Assembly: GCF_004349355.1 (NCBI RefSeq)
Contig: NZ_SMFK01000015.1
Location: forward strand, 1 to 64,000
Length of the DNA stretch: 64,000 nt
Origin: Flavobacterium cellulosilyticum
GTDB taxonomy: Bacteria; Bacteroidota; Bacteroidia; Flavobacteriales; Flavobacteriaceae
Reading direction: 5' to 3'
Under the pieces are notes generated by a model. It saw only the letters and a list, made by a program, of their open reading frames with translations. It did not search any database and was not told where the DNA came from. Each line of letters begins with the position of its first letter. Within the stretch, counting starts at the first letter, position 1. A program made the position numbers and the translations under genes. Positions 35,245 to 44,186 of the stretch are shown one piece after another.

Positions 35245-36423
35245 CTATTTAAATGCTGATATTCCAGTAATATCCATTCCAGTTATCAATAAATGAATGT
35301 CATGCGTTCCTTCGTATGTGATAACAGATTCTAAATTCATCATATGTCTCATGATCGAATAGTCGCCGCTAATTCCCATTGCGCCAAGGATTTGTCGTGC
35401 TTCGCGGGCAATATGAATCGCCATATCTACATTATTTCTTTTGGCCATTGAAATTTGTGCAGTAGTAGCTTTTCCTTCATTTTTTAAAACACCTAAACGC
35501 CAGGTGAGTAATTGTGCTTTGGTGATTTCGGTAATCATTTCGGCCAATTTTTTCTGTTGTAATTGAGTTCCGGCTATAGGTTTGTCAAATTGGATTCTTT
35601 CCTTGGCATATCGTAGCGCCGTGTCGTAGCAATCCATGGCTGCCCCAATTGCGCCCCAAGCAATCCCATATCGAGCTGAATCTAAACAGCCAAGCGGAGC
35701 TCCTAATCCAGATTTGTTAGGCAATAAATTTCCTTTTGGAACTTTTACATTATCAAAAATTAATTCTCCAGTGGCAGATGCTCGAAGTGACCATTTGTGG
35801 TGTGTTTCAGGTGTTGAAAATCCCTGCATTCCTCTTTCTATAATTAAACCATGAATTCGTCCTTCTTCATTTTTAGCCCAAACAATTGCGATGTCTGCAA
35901 AAGGAGCGTTCGAAATCCACATTTTGGCGCCGTTTAAAAGATAATGGTCACCTTTGTCTTTGAAATTAGTTATCATGCTTCCGGGATCAGAACCATAATT
36001 TGGTTCAGTCAAGCCAAAACAACCCATGAATTCTCCTGATGCTAATTTGGGTAAATATTTCATGCGTTGTTCCTCATTACCGTATTTCCAGATAGGATAC
36101 ATCACTAAAGAAGATTGTACCGAAGCTGTAGATCTCACACCAGAATCCCCTCTTTCGATTTCCTGCATTATCAAACCATAAGAAATATAATCGAGTCCTG
36201 CTCCACCATATTCTTCAGGAATATAAGGCCCAAAGGCACCAATTTCTGCCAAGCCATGAATGATTTGTATTGGGAACTCTGCTTTTTGAGCATAGTCTTC
36301 AATAATTGGTGACACTTCTCGTTTTACCCAGCCTCTAGCAGCTTCACGAACTAATTTGTGTTCATCCGATAATAAAGCATCAAGGTCGTAATAATCTGGA
36401 GATTGAAATAAGTCTGGTTTCAT
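35245..36423 (-). CDS. Acyl-CoA dehydrogenase, glutaryl-CoA-dehydrogenase-like
   Basis: 392 residues with a complete acyl-CoA dehydrogenase layout: an N-terminal helical domain (EHKLVREAARGWVKREVSPI), FAD-contacting CFGLTEPNYGSDPGSM, and a C-terminal domain with catalytic Glu in VITYEGTHDIHLLITG. The ARYGIAWGAIGAAMDC and RIQFDKPIAGTQLQQKKL patterns are those of glutaryl-CoA dehydrogenases, so lysine/tryptophan breakdown is likely. It has a strong promoter at 36443-36474. Confidence 0.9.
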   Translation of the reverse strand: MKPDLFQSPDYYDLDALLSDEHKLVREAARGWVKREVSPIIEDYAQKAEFPIQIIHGLAEIGAFGPYIPEEYGGAGLDYISYGLIMQEIERGDSGVRSTASVQSSLVMYPIWKYGNEEQRMKYLPKLASGEFMGCFGLTEPNYGSDPGSMITNFKDKGDHYLLNGAKMWISNAPFADIAIVWAKNEEGRIHGLIIERGMQGFSTPETHHKWSLRASATGELIFDNVKVPKGNLLPNKSGLGAPLGCLDSARYGIAWGAIGAAMDCYDTALRYAKERIQFDKPIAGTQLQQKKLAEMITEITKAQLLTWRLGVLKNEGKATTAQISMAKRNNVDMAIHIAREARQILGAMGISGDYSIMRHMMNLESVITYEGTHDIHLLITGMDITGISAFK

Positions 36424-36442
36424 GATTATGAATTTTATGTAA

Positions 36443-36474
36443 CAAAGCTACATAAAGAAATATAACAATACAAA
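36443..36474 (-). promoter_or_regulatory. Promoter for the acyl-CoA dehydrogenase
   Basis: On the minus strand TTTG (36474-36471), a 20-base spacer and TAGCTTTG (36450-36443), about 20 bases upstream of the ATG. Confidence 0.65.
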
Positions 36475-36545
36475 GATGAAATGTTATATTTTGAATTATC
36501 CATAAAGAAAGGATACTATTGAAAGAATGGAAGAATAGTATTCGA

Positions 36546-37286
36546 TTACATCTTCAAATAAAAATCTTTTGTCAATTCGATGTATTCAGGAGTATAAATA
36601 TGTCTAGCTGTTTCTATTGTTAATTCATCAGCAGTAAATGTGCTCAACTGCTCCGCCCGGTCGCTGTCGCTAGGGTCATATCGTTTGAAAGCCAATAAGC
36701 TGCGTTTTACCTCCGTTGTTGGAGTTCCTTTTACGCGAGTTATTTTGACAGGGAATAATTCAAACTCTTTGGCTAGAGCTATGAAATTTTGTTCTTCTTT
36801 GAATGGGATAATTACAGCAAATAGTCCGTTTTCAGATAATAACAAATCAGCTACCTCAATCAGATCCTCGAAGGGCATTGCTGATTGAAAACGTGCTAAA
36901 TCGCGTTGTTCATCATTAGATTTGTAATCTTCGGAATAAAAAGGGGGATTGGAAACAATTAAATCGTATTCGTCTTCTGGTTCTTCAATAAATTCATCTA
37001 TTCCGGCATGAAAACAAAACAAACGATCGTTCCAAGGGGAGTTTTCAAAATTATCTGTGGCCTGTTCGTAGGCTTCTTCGTCAATCTCTACTGCGTCGAT
37101 CTGAGTTGCGGCACTTCGTTGTGACAGCATTAAGGCGATAATTCCAGTTCCAGTTCCAATGTCTAAAATACTGAAAGGATTGTTTTCAATAGGCGCCCAA
37201 GCTCCTAGAAGTACTCCGTCAGTTCCAATTTTCATCGCGCATCGGTCTTGTTCGACTGAAAATTGTTTGAATTGGAATTTTGACAT
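36546..37286 (-). CDS. tRNA1(Val) (adenine(37)-N6)-methyltransferase, TrmN6/YfiC-like
   Basis: 246 residues: a SAM-binding core ILDIGTGTGIIALMLSQ and the amino-methyltransferase catalytic motif IVSNPPFYSED, with MKIGTDGVLLGAWAPIENN near the start. These fit TrmN6 (m6A37 of tRNA-Val) and related small-RNA N6-adenine enzymes. It is 56 bases before rimM, so it may be co-transcribed with rpsP-rimM. Confidence 0.88.
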   Translation of the reverse strand: MSKFQFKQFSVEQDRCAMKIGTDGVLLGAWAPIENNPFSILDIGTGTGIIALMLSQRSAATQIDAVEIDEEAYEQATDNFENSPWNDRLFCFHAGIDEFIEEPEDEYDLIVSNPPFYSEDYKSNDEQRDLARFQSAMPFEDLIEVADLLLSENGLFAVIIPFKEEQNFIALAKEFELFPVKITRVKGTPTTEVKRSLLAFKRYDPSDSDRAEQLSTFTADELTIETARHIYTPEYIELTKDFYLKM

Positions 37287-37342
37287 AAAGATTTAAGATT
37301 ATTTTTGGATTAACCGATTAATCAATTAACCGATTAAACTTT

Positions 37343-37867
37343 TTACAAATACATTTCAATCAAACCTTCTGGTAAGTCCATGATGACTTTTTTGTTTTCT
37401 CGGTCAATTTTTACCAAGAAATGGTCAATCATTGGAATTAAGATTTCAACATCACCCTTTAAAACTTCGAATAGAGGTTGGGCAGTTGAATCGTTAACGG
37501 ATTGAATTACTCCAACTACGCCAAGGCGTTTGTCTTCAACTTCAAAACCGATAACTTCGTGATAGTAGAATTTGTTGCCCGAAAGTTTGGGTAACATTTT
37601 AATAGGGAGATATAAATCGTTTCCAAGTAAAGCTTCTGCTTCCTCTTCGGTGCTTACATCTTCAAAACGGATACGGAGAAAGTCGTTTTTGTGAAGCGAA
37701 CTGCTTTCAATAAAAAAAGGAACCAAGTGTTTGTTGCATTCAACAAACACTGATTCCAAGTTTTCGTATAACTCAGGTTCGTCCGTGTCTAAATAGGCAA
37801 GAACTTCCCCTTTGAAACTGAATTTTTTTGCGATTTTACCTAAATAGAAACAATCTTCTTTACGCAT
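37343..37867 (-). CDS. rimM: 16S rRNA maturation factor RimM
   Basis: 174 residues: an N-terminal barrel (GKIAKKFSFKGEVLAYLDTD) and C-terminal PRC barrel (YYHEVIGFEVEDKRLGVV and PLFEVLKGDVEILIPMIDHF). Helps mature the 30S head by binding S19. Fourteen bases downstream of rpsP, the usual partner. Confidence 0.94.
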   Translation of the reverse strand: MRKEDCFYLGKIAKKFSFKGEVLAYLDTDEPELYENLESVFVECNKHLVPFFIESSSLHKNDFLRIRFEDVSTEEEAEALLGNDLYLPIKMLPKLSGNKFYYHEVIGFEVEDKRLGVVGVIQSVNDSTAQPLFEVLKGDVEILIPMIDHFLVKIDRENKKVIMDLPEGLIEMYL

Positions 37868-37881
37868 CTTCGCTACTTAAA

Positions 37882-38445
37882 TTATGCTTCTGGAGTTTCT
37901 TCTTCTTCAGCAGCAGGAGCTTCTTCAGTGGCAGCTTCAACTTCAGCAACTTCTTCTTCAATAACAGGATTAGCAGCAGCAATTGCGTCAGCTTCTACTT
38001 GAGCAGCAGTAGCCAATCGTTTTGCGTTTACAGCTTGTTCTGCTTTGAAAGCTTTTGCTTTAGCGTCAGCTTGTGCTTTAGATAAACCGTCTTTTTTAGA
38101 ATCTACTGTTCCAGCTTTTGCTTCTAACCAAGCAGCTAATTTTGCATCAGCTTGTTCTTGAGTCAAAGCTCCTTTACGAATACCTCCATCAAGGTGGTGT
38201 TTCAATAAAGCTCCTTTGTAAGAAAGAATTGCTTTTGCTGTATCAGTTGGTTGAGCACCATTGTGCAACCATTTTACTGCGCTATCCAAGTTTAATTCGA
38301 TAGTTGCAGGGTTTGTGTTTGGATTGTAAGTACCAATTTTTTCTAGGTATTTACCATCTCTTTTTGAGCGAGCATCTGCTGCTACAACCCAGTAAAACGG
38401 TTTTTGTTTTTTACCGTGTCTTTGTAATCTTATTTTTACTGACAT
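37882..38445 (-). CDS. rpsP: 30S ribosomal protein S16 with long C-terminal extension
   Basis: 187 residues. The first 80 are standard S16 (VKIRLQRHGKKQKPFYWVVA, RDGKYLEKIGTYNPN). The rest is an Ala/Lys/Glu-rich, probably helical extension (LTQEQADAKLAAWLEAKAGT and a final acidic run) as seen in Bacteroidota S16. Its promoter -7 box TATCTTTG is at 38495-38502 on the minus strand. Confidence 0.96.
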   Translation of the reverse strand: MSVKIRLQRHGKKQKPFYWVVAADARSKRDGKYLEKIGTYNPNTNPATIELNLDSAVKWLHNGAQPTDTAKAILSYKGALLKHHLDGGIRKGALTQEQADAKLAAWLEAKAGTVDSKKDGLSKAQADAKAKAFKAEQAVNAKRLATAAQVEADAIAAANPVIEEEVAEVEAATEEAPAAEEEETPEA

Positions 38446-38494
38446 AATCTAATGATTAAATTTTGAGGTACTCGACCTCGATTAATTAAGGGTG

Positions 38495-38502
38495 CAAAGA
38501 TA
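38495..38502 (-). promoter_or_regulatory. -7 box for rpsP-rimM
   Basis: TATCTTTG on the minus strand, about 50 bases before the rpsP ATG. No TTG box at the expected spacing. Confidence 0.45.
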
Positions 38503-38642
38503 CATTTTTTATTTGTAATTACTAATTCGTTATTAGATTTAATGAATGCTAATTTATTGTGGTGTTTTCGATGTAACTTTTGGATGTAGTTCCTTTTTTT
38601 TAATCAAAATACTATACTTTTGTGTAGTTCAATATCAATATT

Positions 38643-39122
38643 ATGAAATATTTTTTTCTATATAGTTTGCTTTTCCTAGCTTTTATTTCTTGTCAGGATG
38701 ACGTTAAGTTTAATAATCCTGCTTTTGAAGGACAAAAAGATAATGTGTTCTGGAGAGCGGTTGATGCAAAAGCTTTTCTTTCCAAAAGTGGATCATTAAG
38801 TATAGAAGCCTATACAAGAAATGAAAAAGTGACTTTAAAAACTACTTCTACAATTTTACAAACCTATATATTAGGTACAAGTACGTCAAATATGGCAACT
38901 TATGTTTTAACAGATAGCAGCGGAACAATAACTTTTGCTACTGGAACGGGGAGAGGTTCAGGGCAAATAGTTATTGATGAATATGATACGGTAAATAAAA
39001 CCGTTACAGGTACATTTAAATTTAATGCTGAAAACGTCTTTAATAATCCCTTGGCTGGACCAATATTGAATTTTCAATATGGTCATTTTTATAAAGTTCC
39101 AGTAACTGTATTGGTTTTATAA
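38643..39122 (+). CDS. DUF6252-like lipoprotein
   Basis: 159 residues with a lipoprotein signal (lipobox AFISC, residue 17) followed by a predicted beta-sandwich: VFWRAVDAKAFLSKSGSLSI, an EAYTRNEKVTLKTTST stretch and VNKTVTGTFKFNAENVF. This matches the common flavobacterial DUF6252 pattern. Function unknown; probably in the outer-membrane or periplasmic space. A TACTTTTG box lies at 38625-38632. Confidence 0.75.
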   Translation: MKYFFLYSLLFLAFISCQDDVKFNNPAFEGQKDNVFWRAVDAKAFLSKSGSLSIEAYTRNEKVTLKTTSTILQTYILGTSTSNMATYVLTDSSGTITFATGTGRGSGQIVIDEYDTVNKTVTGTFKFNAENVFNNPLAGPILNFQYGHFYKVPVTVLVL

Positions 39123-39273
39123 TTCAATATTTATTTTGAAAAACTCTTGTATTTAGCGAGTTTCGGATCTGTTATTGAGTATTTCACAAAAATATATGCT
39201 ATAAATTAGCTAATACATAGTAGATTAGAAATAAATAAGAGTACATTTGTACAGTTATTTAAAATAAGTACAT

Positions 39274-39639
39274 ATGAATATTTTTGTTGGAAGCCTTCCA
39301 TTCAGTATTGAGGAAGCAGATTTAAGAGAGTCTTTCGAGGCTTACGGAGCAGTTGATTCTGTGAAAATTATTACTGATAAATTTACTGGAAGAAGTAAAG
39401 GATTCGGTTTTGTTGAAATGCCAAATGATGACGAGGCTCAAAAAGCAATCGATGAGTTAAACGGAGCGACTGTTCAAGGTCGTGCTATCGTAGTAAATAA
39501 ATCTGAGCCAAAACCAGAAGGCGAAAGAAGAAGTTTTAACAGCAACAGCCGTGGTGGAGATTCACGCGGAGGTTATGGTGGTGGAAACAGCCGTGGTGGA
39601 GACAACCGTGGAGGTGGAGACAGAGGAGGAAGATATTAA
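39274..39639 (+). CDS. RRM-type RNA-binding protein
   Basis: 121 residues: one RRM with RNP2 IFVGSLP and RNP1 SKGFGFVEM, then an RGG/Gly-rich tail (GGYGGGNSRGGDNRGGGDRG). This is the bacterial glycine-rich RRM type found in cyanobacteria and Bacteroidota, often cold- or stress-linked. A TACATTTG -7 box is 25 bases before the start, and a strong terminator follows, so it is monocistronic. Confidence 0.93.
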   Translation: MNIFVGSLPFSIEEADLRESFEAYGAVDSVKIITDKFTGRSKGFGFVEMPNDDEAQKAIDELNGATVQGRAIVVNKSEPKPEGERRSFNSNSRGGDSRGGYGGGNSRGGDNRGGGDRGGRY

Positions 39640-39657
39640 TATTTTCTTTTAAAACAT

Positions 39658-39692
39658 AAAAAAAGGTGTCAATGAAAATTGACACCTTTTTT
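39658..39692 (+). terminator. Intrinsic terminator after the RRM gene
   Basis: AAAAGGTGTCAAT pairs with ATTGACACCTTTT around loop GAAA, then T-run. Confidence 0.88.
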
Positions 39693-39750
39693 GTTTGCTC
39701 TCATTCCAAACCCTCTCCAGAGGAGTGGGAGAGAATTTCTTGTTTTCTGT

Positions 39751-39774
39751 TAACCAATTTCCAACTTCTTTAGT
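39751..39774 (-). other. Relic matching the 3' end of leuB
   Basis: TAACCAATTTCCAACTTCTT and TAGT match the leuB 3' end at 40826-40849 with one mismatch in 24 bases, on the same strand and about 1075 bases away. On the minus strand it would read STKEVGNWL, compared with GTKEVGDWL in LeuB. Similarity fades beyond this stretch. Confidence 0.5.
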
Positions 39775-39926
39775 ACTATCTGATTTTTCTCTAGACAATC
39801 TTTTTCATTGCTTGAATTATGGAATAATAAACAAGAAATTACACCATTAACTTGTTTGCGGTCTAATGGATAATTCAAAATAATTTATATATTTGGTTGT
39901 TTATAAATAATTGAACATTCCATAAA

Positions 39927-40667
39927 ATGAGGAAATTACTTTTTGCAACAATTGCTTTTTTGGCAATTCAATTCGTTTCAGCTCAAGAAACGACAACTGA
40001 TTCAAATAACCTTATTTACAATCTAGATGAAATTGAAAAAATACCCGAGTTTCCAGGGGGGATGAATGAGTTTTATAACTTTATTAGAAAAAATTATACT
40101 GCTCCATCTAAGACTCTTTCAGATAAAGTTTTGGTACGTTTTATAGTTGAAAAAGATGGTAGTCTATCCAGTTTCAAAGTATTGAAGTCTGTTAATTATG
40201 ATTCCGATAAAGAAGCTGTTAGGGTTTTATCAATATGCCCTAATTGGATTCCTGGAGAAAAAAATGGTCAAAAAGTAAGATGCAAGTTTACTCTTCCAAT
40301 CTCAAAATTAATTTATAATTATCAGATCCATACTTACTCTGCTCAACAAAGTTTAAAAGGGGTTATTTACAATTCAGCTGGGATGGAAAAAAAACCGGAA
40401 TTTCCGGGAGGTATTGAAAAGTTACATGAATTTATTAGAAATAATTACATTGCTCCCTCAAAGGGTGTTAAAGGGAATGTCTTTGTGACTTTTATAATTG
40501 AAATAGACGGTAGTCTTTCAGATATTAAAGTATTAAGAGATCCAGGTTATGGAACGGCAGCGGAAGTTATAAGGGTTATGTCAAAATGTCCTAATTGGAT
40601 TCCAGGGGAACAAAATGGTCAAAAAGTAAGAACTACTTATAGTTTACCAATTCCTATAAAATCCTAG
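39927..40667 (+). CDS. Secreted protein with two tandem TonB C-terminal domains
   Basis: 246 residues with a signal peptide (cleavage near VSAQ, residue 19-20) and two homologous TonB_C-like units, about 28-130 and 140-244. Each has PEFPGGxxxxxxFIRxNY, a VxFIxExDGSLSxxKVL strand and CPNWIPGExNGQKVR. The TonB anchor helix and Pro-rich linker are missing, so it is unlikely to be a working energy transducer by itself. The pattern suggests an internal duplication. A terminator shared with leuB follows. Confidence 0.85.
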   Translation: MRKLLFATIAFLAIQFVSAQETTTDSNNLIYNLDEIEKIPEFPGGMNEFYNFIRKNYTAPSKTLSDKVLVRFIVEKDGSLSSFKVLKSVNYDSDKEAVRVLSICPNWIPGEKNGQKVRCKFTLPISKLIYNYQIHTYSAQQSLKGVIYNSAGMEKKPEFPGGIEKLHEFIRNNYIAPSKGVKGNVFVTFIIEIDGSLSDIKVLRDPGYGTAAEVIRVMSKCPNWIPGEQNGQKVRTTYSLPIPIKS

Positions 40668-40715
40668 TATTATTTTGAGTATCTCGGAAAAGTAATTGTT
40701 GAAAAAAATATCCAC

Positions 40716-40747
40716 AAAAAAAGCTGTCAAATTTGACAGCTTTTTTT
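40716..40747. terminator. Bidirectional terminator, palindromic
   Basis: AAAGCTGTCAAATTTGACAG and CTTT form a near-perfect palindrome with A- and T-runs on the two sides, between the convergent tandem-TonB_C gene and leuB. Confidence 0.85.
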
Positions 40748-40759
40748 GTTTTCAAAGAG

Positions 40760-40788
40760 ATTTGACAACTTTCAAAAAGTTGTCAAAT
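40760..40788. other. Second 12-bp hairpin in the same gap
   Basis: ATTTGACAACTT (40760-40771) pairs with AAGTTGTCAAAT (40777-40788). It has no T-run on either strand. It shares the TTTGACA core with the terminator just before it. Possible 3' stability element for leuB mRNA. Confidence 0.5.
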
Positions 40789-40810
40789 CATATTATTTCT
40801 TATCAGTGAA

Positions 40811-41866
40811 TTAGATATTAGCCGCTAACCAATCTCCAACTTCTTTAGTTCCGTAAGCTTTTCCGCCATCGGCTAAGTCTTCGGTAACGATTCCTGCTTC
40901 TAAAGCTTTGTTTACTGAATCTCTCATTGCTTTTCCTTCTTCCATCAAACCGAAGTTTTCAAACATCATAGCTGCGGATAAAACAGTAGCCATAGGATTA
41001 GCAATGTTTAAACCAGTTGCTTGAGGATATGAACCGTGAATTGGCTCAAACAAAGATACCTCAGCTCCCATAGACGCTGAAGGCATTAATCCCATAGAAC
41101 CTGAAATTACAGAAGCTTCATCAGTTAAAATATCTCCAAATAAGTTCTCTGTAATCAATACATCATATGTGTTTGGCCATTGCACCAAACGCATCGCAAC
41201 TGCATCAACAAATTCGTATGAAACAGTAACTTCAGGATAATCTTTTTCCATAGCTTGAACTGTTTCTCTCCACAAACGAGATGTTTCAAGAACGTTAGCT
41301 TTATCTACGCAACACAATCTTTTAGAACGTGTCATGGCTAATTCAAAACCTTTTTTAGCCAAACGTTGTACCTCATGTCTTGTGTACACACAGTTGTCAA
41401 AAGCAGTTTCTCCACCGTCTCTTCTTCCTTTTTCTCCAAAGTAGATTCCACCAGTTAGTTCACGTAGAAAAACCAAATCAGTTCCTTCGATACGCTCTCT
41501 TTTTAAAGGAGATTTATCTAATAAAGATGGAAAAGTAAAAGTAGGTCTTACGTTTGCAAACAAACCTAATGCTTTACGCATTTTCAACAATCCTTGTTCA
41601 GGACGGACAGGTGCTGAAGGATCATTGTCGTATTTTGGGTGGCCAATTGCACCAAATAAAACTGCATCAGCGTTTTTACAAATTTCATGTGTTGAATCTG
41701 GATAAGGTTCCCCTACTGCGTCAATCGCTGCAGCACCAGTCAAAGCTGGTTTCCAAGTAATTTCATGTCCAAATTTTTGTGCAATTGCATCTGATACTTT
41801 TACAGCTTGATCAATTACTTCAGGACCGATTCCGTCTCCTGCTAAAAGTGCTATGTTAAATTTCAT
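40811..41866 (-). CDS. leuB: 3-isopropylmalate dehydrogenase
   Basis: Oxidises and decarboxylates 3-isopropylmalate in leucine synthesis with NAD+. The 351 residues show LAGDGIGPEVIDQ, RPEQGLLKMRKALGLFANVR, FLRELTGGIYFGEKGR (catalytic Tyr in YFGEKGR) and TENLFGDILTDEASVISGSM. The acidic NAD-binding end EPIHGSYPQATG follows. Last gene of leuC-leuD-leuA-leuB, 32 bases after leuA. Confidence 0.96.
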   Translation of the reverse strand: MKFNIALLAGDGIGPEVIDQAVKVSDAIAQKFGHEITWKPALTGAAAIDAVGEPYPDSTHEICKNADAVLFGAIGHPKYDNDPSAPVRPEQGLLKMRKALGLFANVRPTFTFPSLLDKSPLKRERIEGTDLVFLRELTGGIYFGEKGRRDGGETAFDNCVYTRHEVQRLAKKGFELAMTRSKRLCCVDKANVLETSRLWRETVQAMEKDYPEVTVSYEFVDAVAMRLVQWPNTYDVLITENLFGDILTDEASVISGSMGLMPSASMGAEVSLFEPIHGSYPQATGLNIANPMATVLSAAMMFENFGLMEEGKAMRDSVNKALEAGIVTEDLADGGKAYGTKEVGDWLAANI

Positions 41867-41898
41867 TCTTATTGTTTTGTGTTATTGGTTGTGTTTAA

Positions 41899-43422
41899 TT
41901 ATACTGTTGCAATGTTAAGCATTTTTTGTGTTGCAATGATTGCTGCTACTGTTTGATCGGAGTCTAGTCCACGAGTTTTGAATTCCTTTCCGTTATTTGT
42001 CCATGTGATGATGGTTTCGCATAAGGCATCTGAACTACTTCCTGGTGGAATTCTTACCGCATAGTCAATCAGTTTTGGTAAAATCATTTTTTTGTTCTTA
42101 TAAATTTTCACTAATGCATTCATAAAAGCATCAAATTGTCCGTCACCTTGAGCGTGTTCTTCTATTATTTCTCCATCAATTTTCAAGCAAAGTGTTGTTG
42201 AAGGACGCATTCCTTTAGCATGAGATAAAACATAGGATGCAACTGTTATTTTTTCTTCATAAGTATGACTATCCAATACATCCGAAATGATATAAGGTAA
42301 ATCTTCCTTAGTAACCGTTTCTTTTTTATCACCCAGTTCAATGATTCGTTGAGTAACTAATTTTAAATCTTCTTGGTTTAGCTTTAATCCTAATTCTTGA
42401 AGGTTTTTTTCGATATTGGCTTTTCCTGAAGTTTTCCCTAAAGCGTATTTTCGTTTTCTTCCAAAACGTTCTGGAAGTAAATCATTAAAATATAAATTGT
42501 TTTTGTTGTCGCCATCGGCATGAATTCCAGCAGTTTGTGTAAAAACATTGTCTCCAACGATGGGTTTATTTGCAGGAATTCTATAGCCAGTAAATGTCTC
42601 TACCAATTTACTCACAGAGTATAAAGAAGATTCCTTCACATTGATTTTTACTTCAGGCATAAAATCATTGATAACGGCTACAGTACTTTCAAGCGGAGCA
42701 TTCCCTGCTCGTTCTCCCATTCCGTTTACGGTTACGTGAAGACCGTGGATGCCCGCTTTTATCGCTTCCATGACATTAGCAATACTTAAATCATAATCGT
42801 TATGGGCGTGAAAATCAAAATGAATTTTAGGATATTTAGCTATAATTTCAGAAATGAAAGCGAATGTTTCTGAAGGAATTAATACGCCTAAAGTATCAGG
42901 TAATAATATTCTTTGAACTGGTTGCTGTGTTAAAAAATCTAAATATTGGTATACATATTCCGGAGAATTACGCATTCCGTTGCTCCAATCCTCTAAATAT
43001 ACATTGGTTGCAATTCCGTTTTCATTGGCCAAAGCAATAGTTTGGGCAATTTCAGTAAAATGTTGTTCTGGAGTTTTCTTTAATTGGTATTTAAGATGAT
43101 TCAAGGAACCTTTGGTCAATAAATTTTGAACTTTGGCACCTGTTTTTTTCATCCATTCGATTGATAAACCACCATCAACAAAAGTTAAAACTTCAACTCG
43201 ATTAGAGTATCCTTTAGATTCAGCCCAAGACATAATGCCTTTAACTCCTTGAAATTCTCCTTCACTCACACGAGCTGAGGCGATTTCGATGCGATCAATA
43301 TTTAATTCTTCAAGCAACAATTGTGCAATGGTTAGTTTTTCTGCAGCAGAAAAAGAGACTCCCGAGGTTTGTTCCCCATCACGGAGAGTCGTGTCCATTA
43401 TTTCAATTTTTCTTTTTTCCAT
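41899..43422 (-). CDS. leuA: 2-isopropylmalate synthase (LeuA-type; citramalate synthase possible)
   Basis: 507 residues: a DRE-TIM barrel (MDTTLRDGEQTSGVSFSAAE, DFHAHNDYDLSIANVMEA with metal His, VTVNGMGERAGNAPLES) and a C-terminal LeuA regulatory/dimer domain (about 385-507; KGMRPSTTLCLKIDGEII, PPGSSSDALCETIITW). First committed step of leucine synthesis, normally feedback-inhibited by leucine through that domain. Citramalate synthases share this layout, but its place between leuD and leuB favours LeuA. Confidence 0.88.
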   Translation of the reverse strand: MEKRKIEIMDTTLRDGEQTSGVSFSAAEKLTIAQLLLEELNIDRIEIASARVSEGEFQGVKGIMSWAESKGYSNRVEVLTFVDGGLSIEWMKKTGAKVQNLLTKGSLNHLKYQLKKTPEQHFTEIAQTIALANENGIATNVYLEDWSNGMRNSPEYVYQYLDFLTQQPVQRILLPDTLGVLIPSETFAFISEIIAKYPKIHFDFHAHNDYDLSIANVMEAIKAGIHGLHVTVNGMGERAGNAPLESTVAVINDFMPEVKINVKESSLYSVSKLVETFTGYRIPANKPIVGDNVFTQTAGIHADGDNKNNLYFNDLLPERFGRKRKYALGKTSGKANIEKNLQELGLKLNQEDLKLVTQRIIELGDKKETVTKEDLPYIISDVLDSHTYEEKITVASYVLSHAKGMRPSTTLCLKIDGEIIEEHAQGDGQFDAFMNALVKIYKNKKMILPKLIDYAVRIPPGSSSDALCETIITWTNNGKEFKTRGLDSDQTVAAIIATQKMLNIATV

Positions 43423-43491
43423 TTTAAATTTGATACTAATTGATTTTATAAATAAAATCGGAAAATTGTATTTTTTATATAAAGATTAAAA

Positions 43492-43535
43492 GCAGTTACT
43501 GAGTTCAACTTAAAAGCTGAACTTACAGTAACTGC
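43492..43535. other. Large stem-loop between leuD and leuA
   Basis: GCAGTTACTGAGTTCA pairs with TGAACTTACAGTAACTGC (16 bp with a 2-base bulge). T-rich sequence follows on the plus strand and TTTTAATC on the minus strand. It may be a partial terminator or processing site that sets leuA-leuB levels inside the operon. Confidence 0.55.
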
Positions 43536-43553
43536 ATTTTTATTTTTTATTTT

Positions 43554-44150
43554 TTAGTAAGGTAGTTTGTTGGCAAAGCCTACAATTTCTTCTTTAATGT
43601 TTTGCAAGTAGTCTATATCGTCAAAACCATTTACCATATTGTCTTTTTTGTATCCAGAGATGTCGAAAGATTCTTTTTCTCCAGTTGCCATTAATGTAAT
43701 TGTTTGAGCTGGAAGATTGATTTCCAATTCTGTTTTAGGATCAGCTTCAATTGCTTTGAATATTGTTTCAGCAAATTCAGGACTTACTTGAACAGGTAAA
43801 ACGCCAATGTTCAAACAATTTCCTTTGAAAATATCTGCAAAGAAACTAGAAACTACAGCTCTGAATCCGTAATCATAAACTGCCCAAGCTGCGTGTTCTC
43901 TTGAAGAACCGGAGCCAAAGTTTTTTCCGCCAACAAGAATTTTTCCCGAGTAAGTGGAATCGTTTAAAACGAAATCTGCTTTTGGAGAATCATCTCCGTT
44001 GTATCTCCAGTCTCTGAAAAGATTGTCGCCAAATGCTTCACGTTTGGTAGCTTTCAAGAAACGAGCTGGGATGATTTGATCGGTATCTACATTTTCAATT
44101 GGTAGTGGCACTGCACTACTGCGAAGGACATTAAATTTATCGTATGCCAT
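43554..44150 (-). CDS. leuD: 3-isopropylmalate dehydratase small subunit
   Basis: 198 residues: VDTDQIIPARFLKATKREAF, the swivel-domain signature GKNFGSGSSREHAAWA and FKGNCLNIGVLPV. Forms the isomerase with LeuC (2- to 3-isopropylmalate). Its ATG is directly preceded by a four-unit ATCTAAA array (gene sense). Confidence 0.95.
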   Translation of the reverse strand: MAYDKFNVLRSSAVPLPIENVDTDQIIPARFLKATKREAFGDNLFRDWRYNGDDSPKADFVLNDSTYSGKILVGGKNFGSGSSREHAAWAVYDYGFRAVVSSFFADIFKGNCLNIGVLPVQVSPEFAETIFKAIEADPKTELEINLPAQTITLMATGEKESFDISGYKKDNMVNGFDDIDYLQNIKEEIVGFANKLPY

Positions 44151-44156
44151 TTTAAT

Positions 44157-44186
44157 TTTAGATTTTAGATTTTAGATTTTAGATTT
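44157..44186 (-). repeat. ATCTAAA x4 array before leuD
   Basis: Four head-to-tail 7-mers read in the leuD sense and end within 10 bases of the start codon. The same array precedes dnaE (47111-47144). Confidence 0.85.

Noticed and set aside
37290..37340. Short direct repeat TAACCGATTAA twice before rimM's neighbour
   Set aside because: Two copies of an AT-rich 11-mer are not enough to call a regulatory site.
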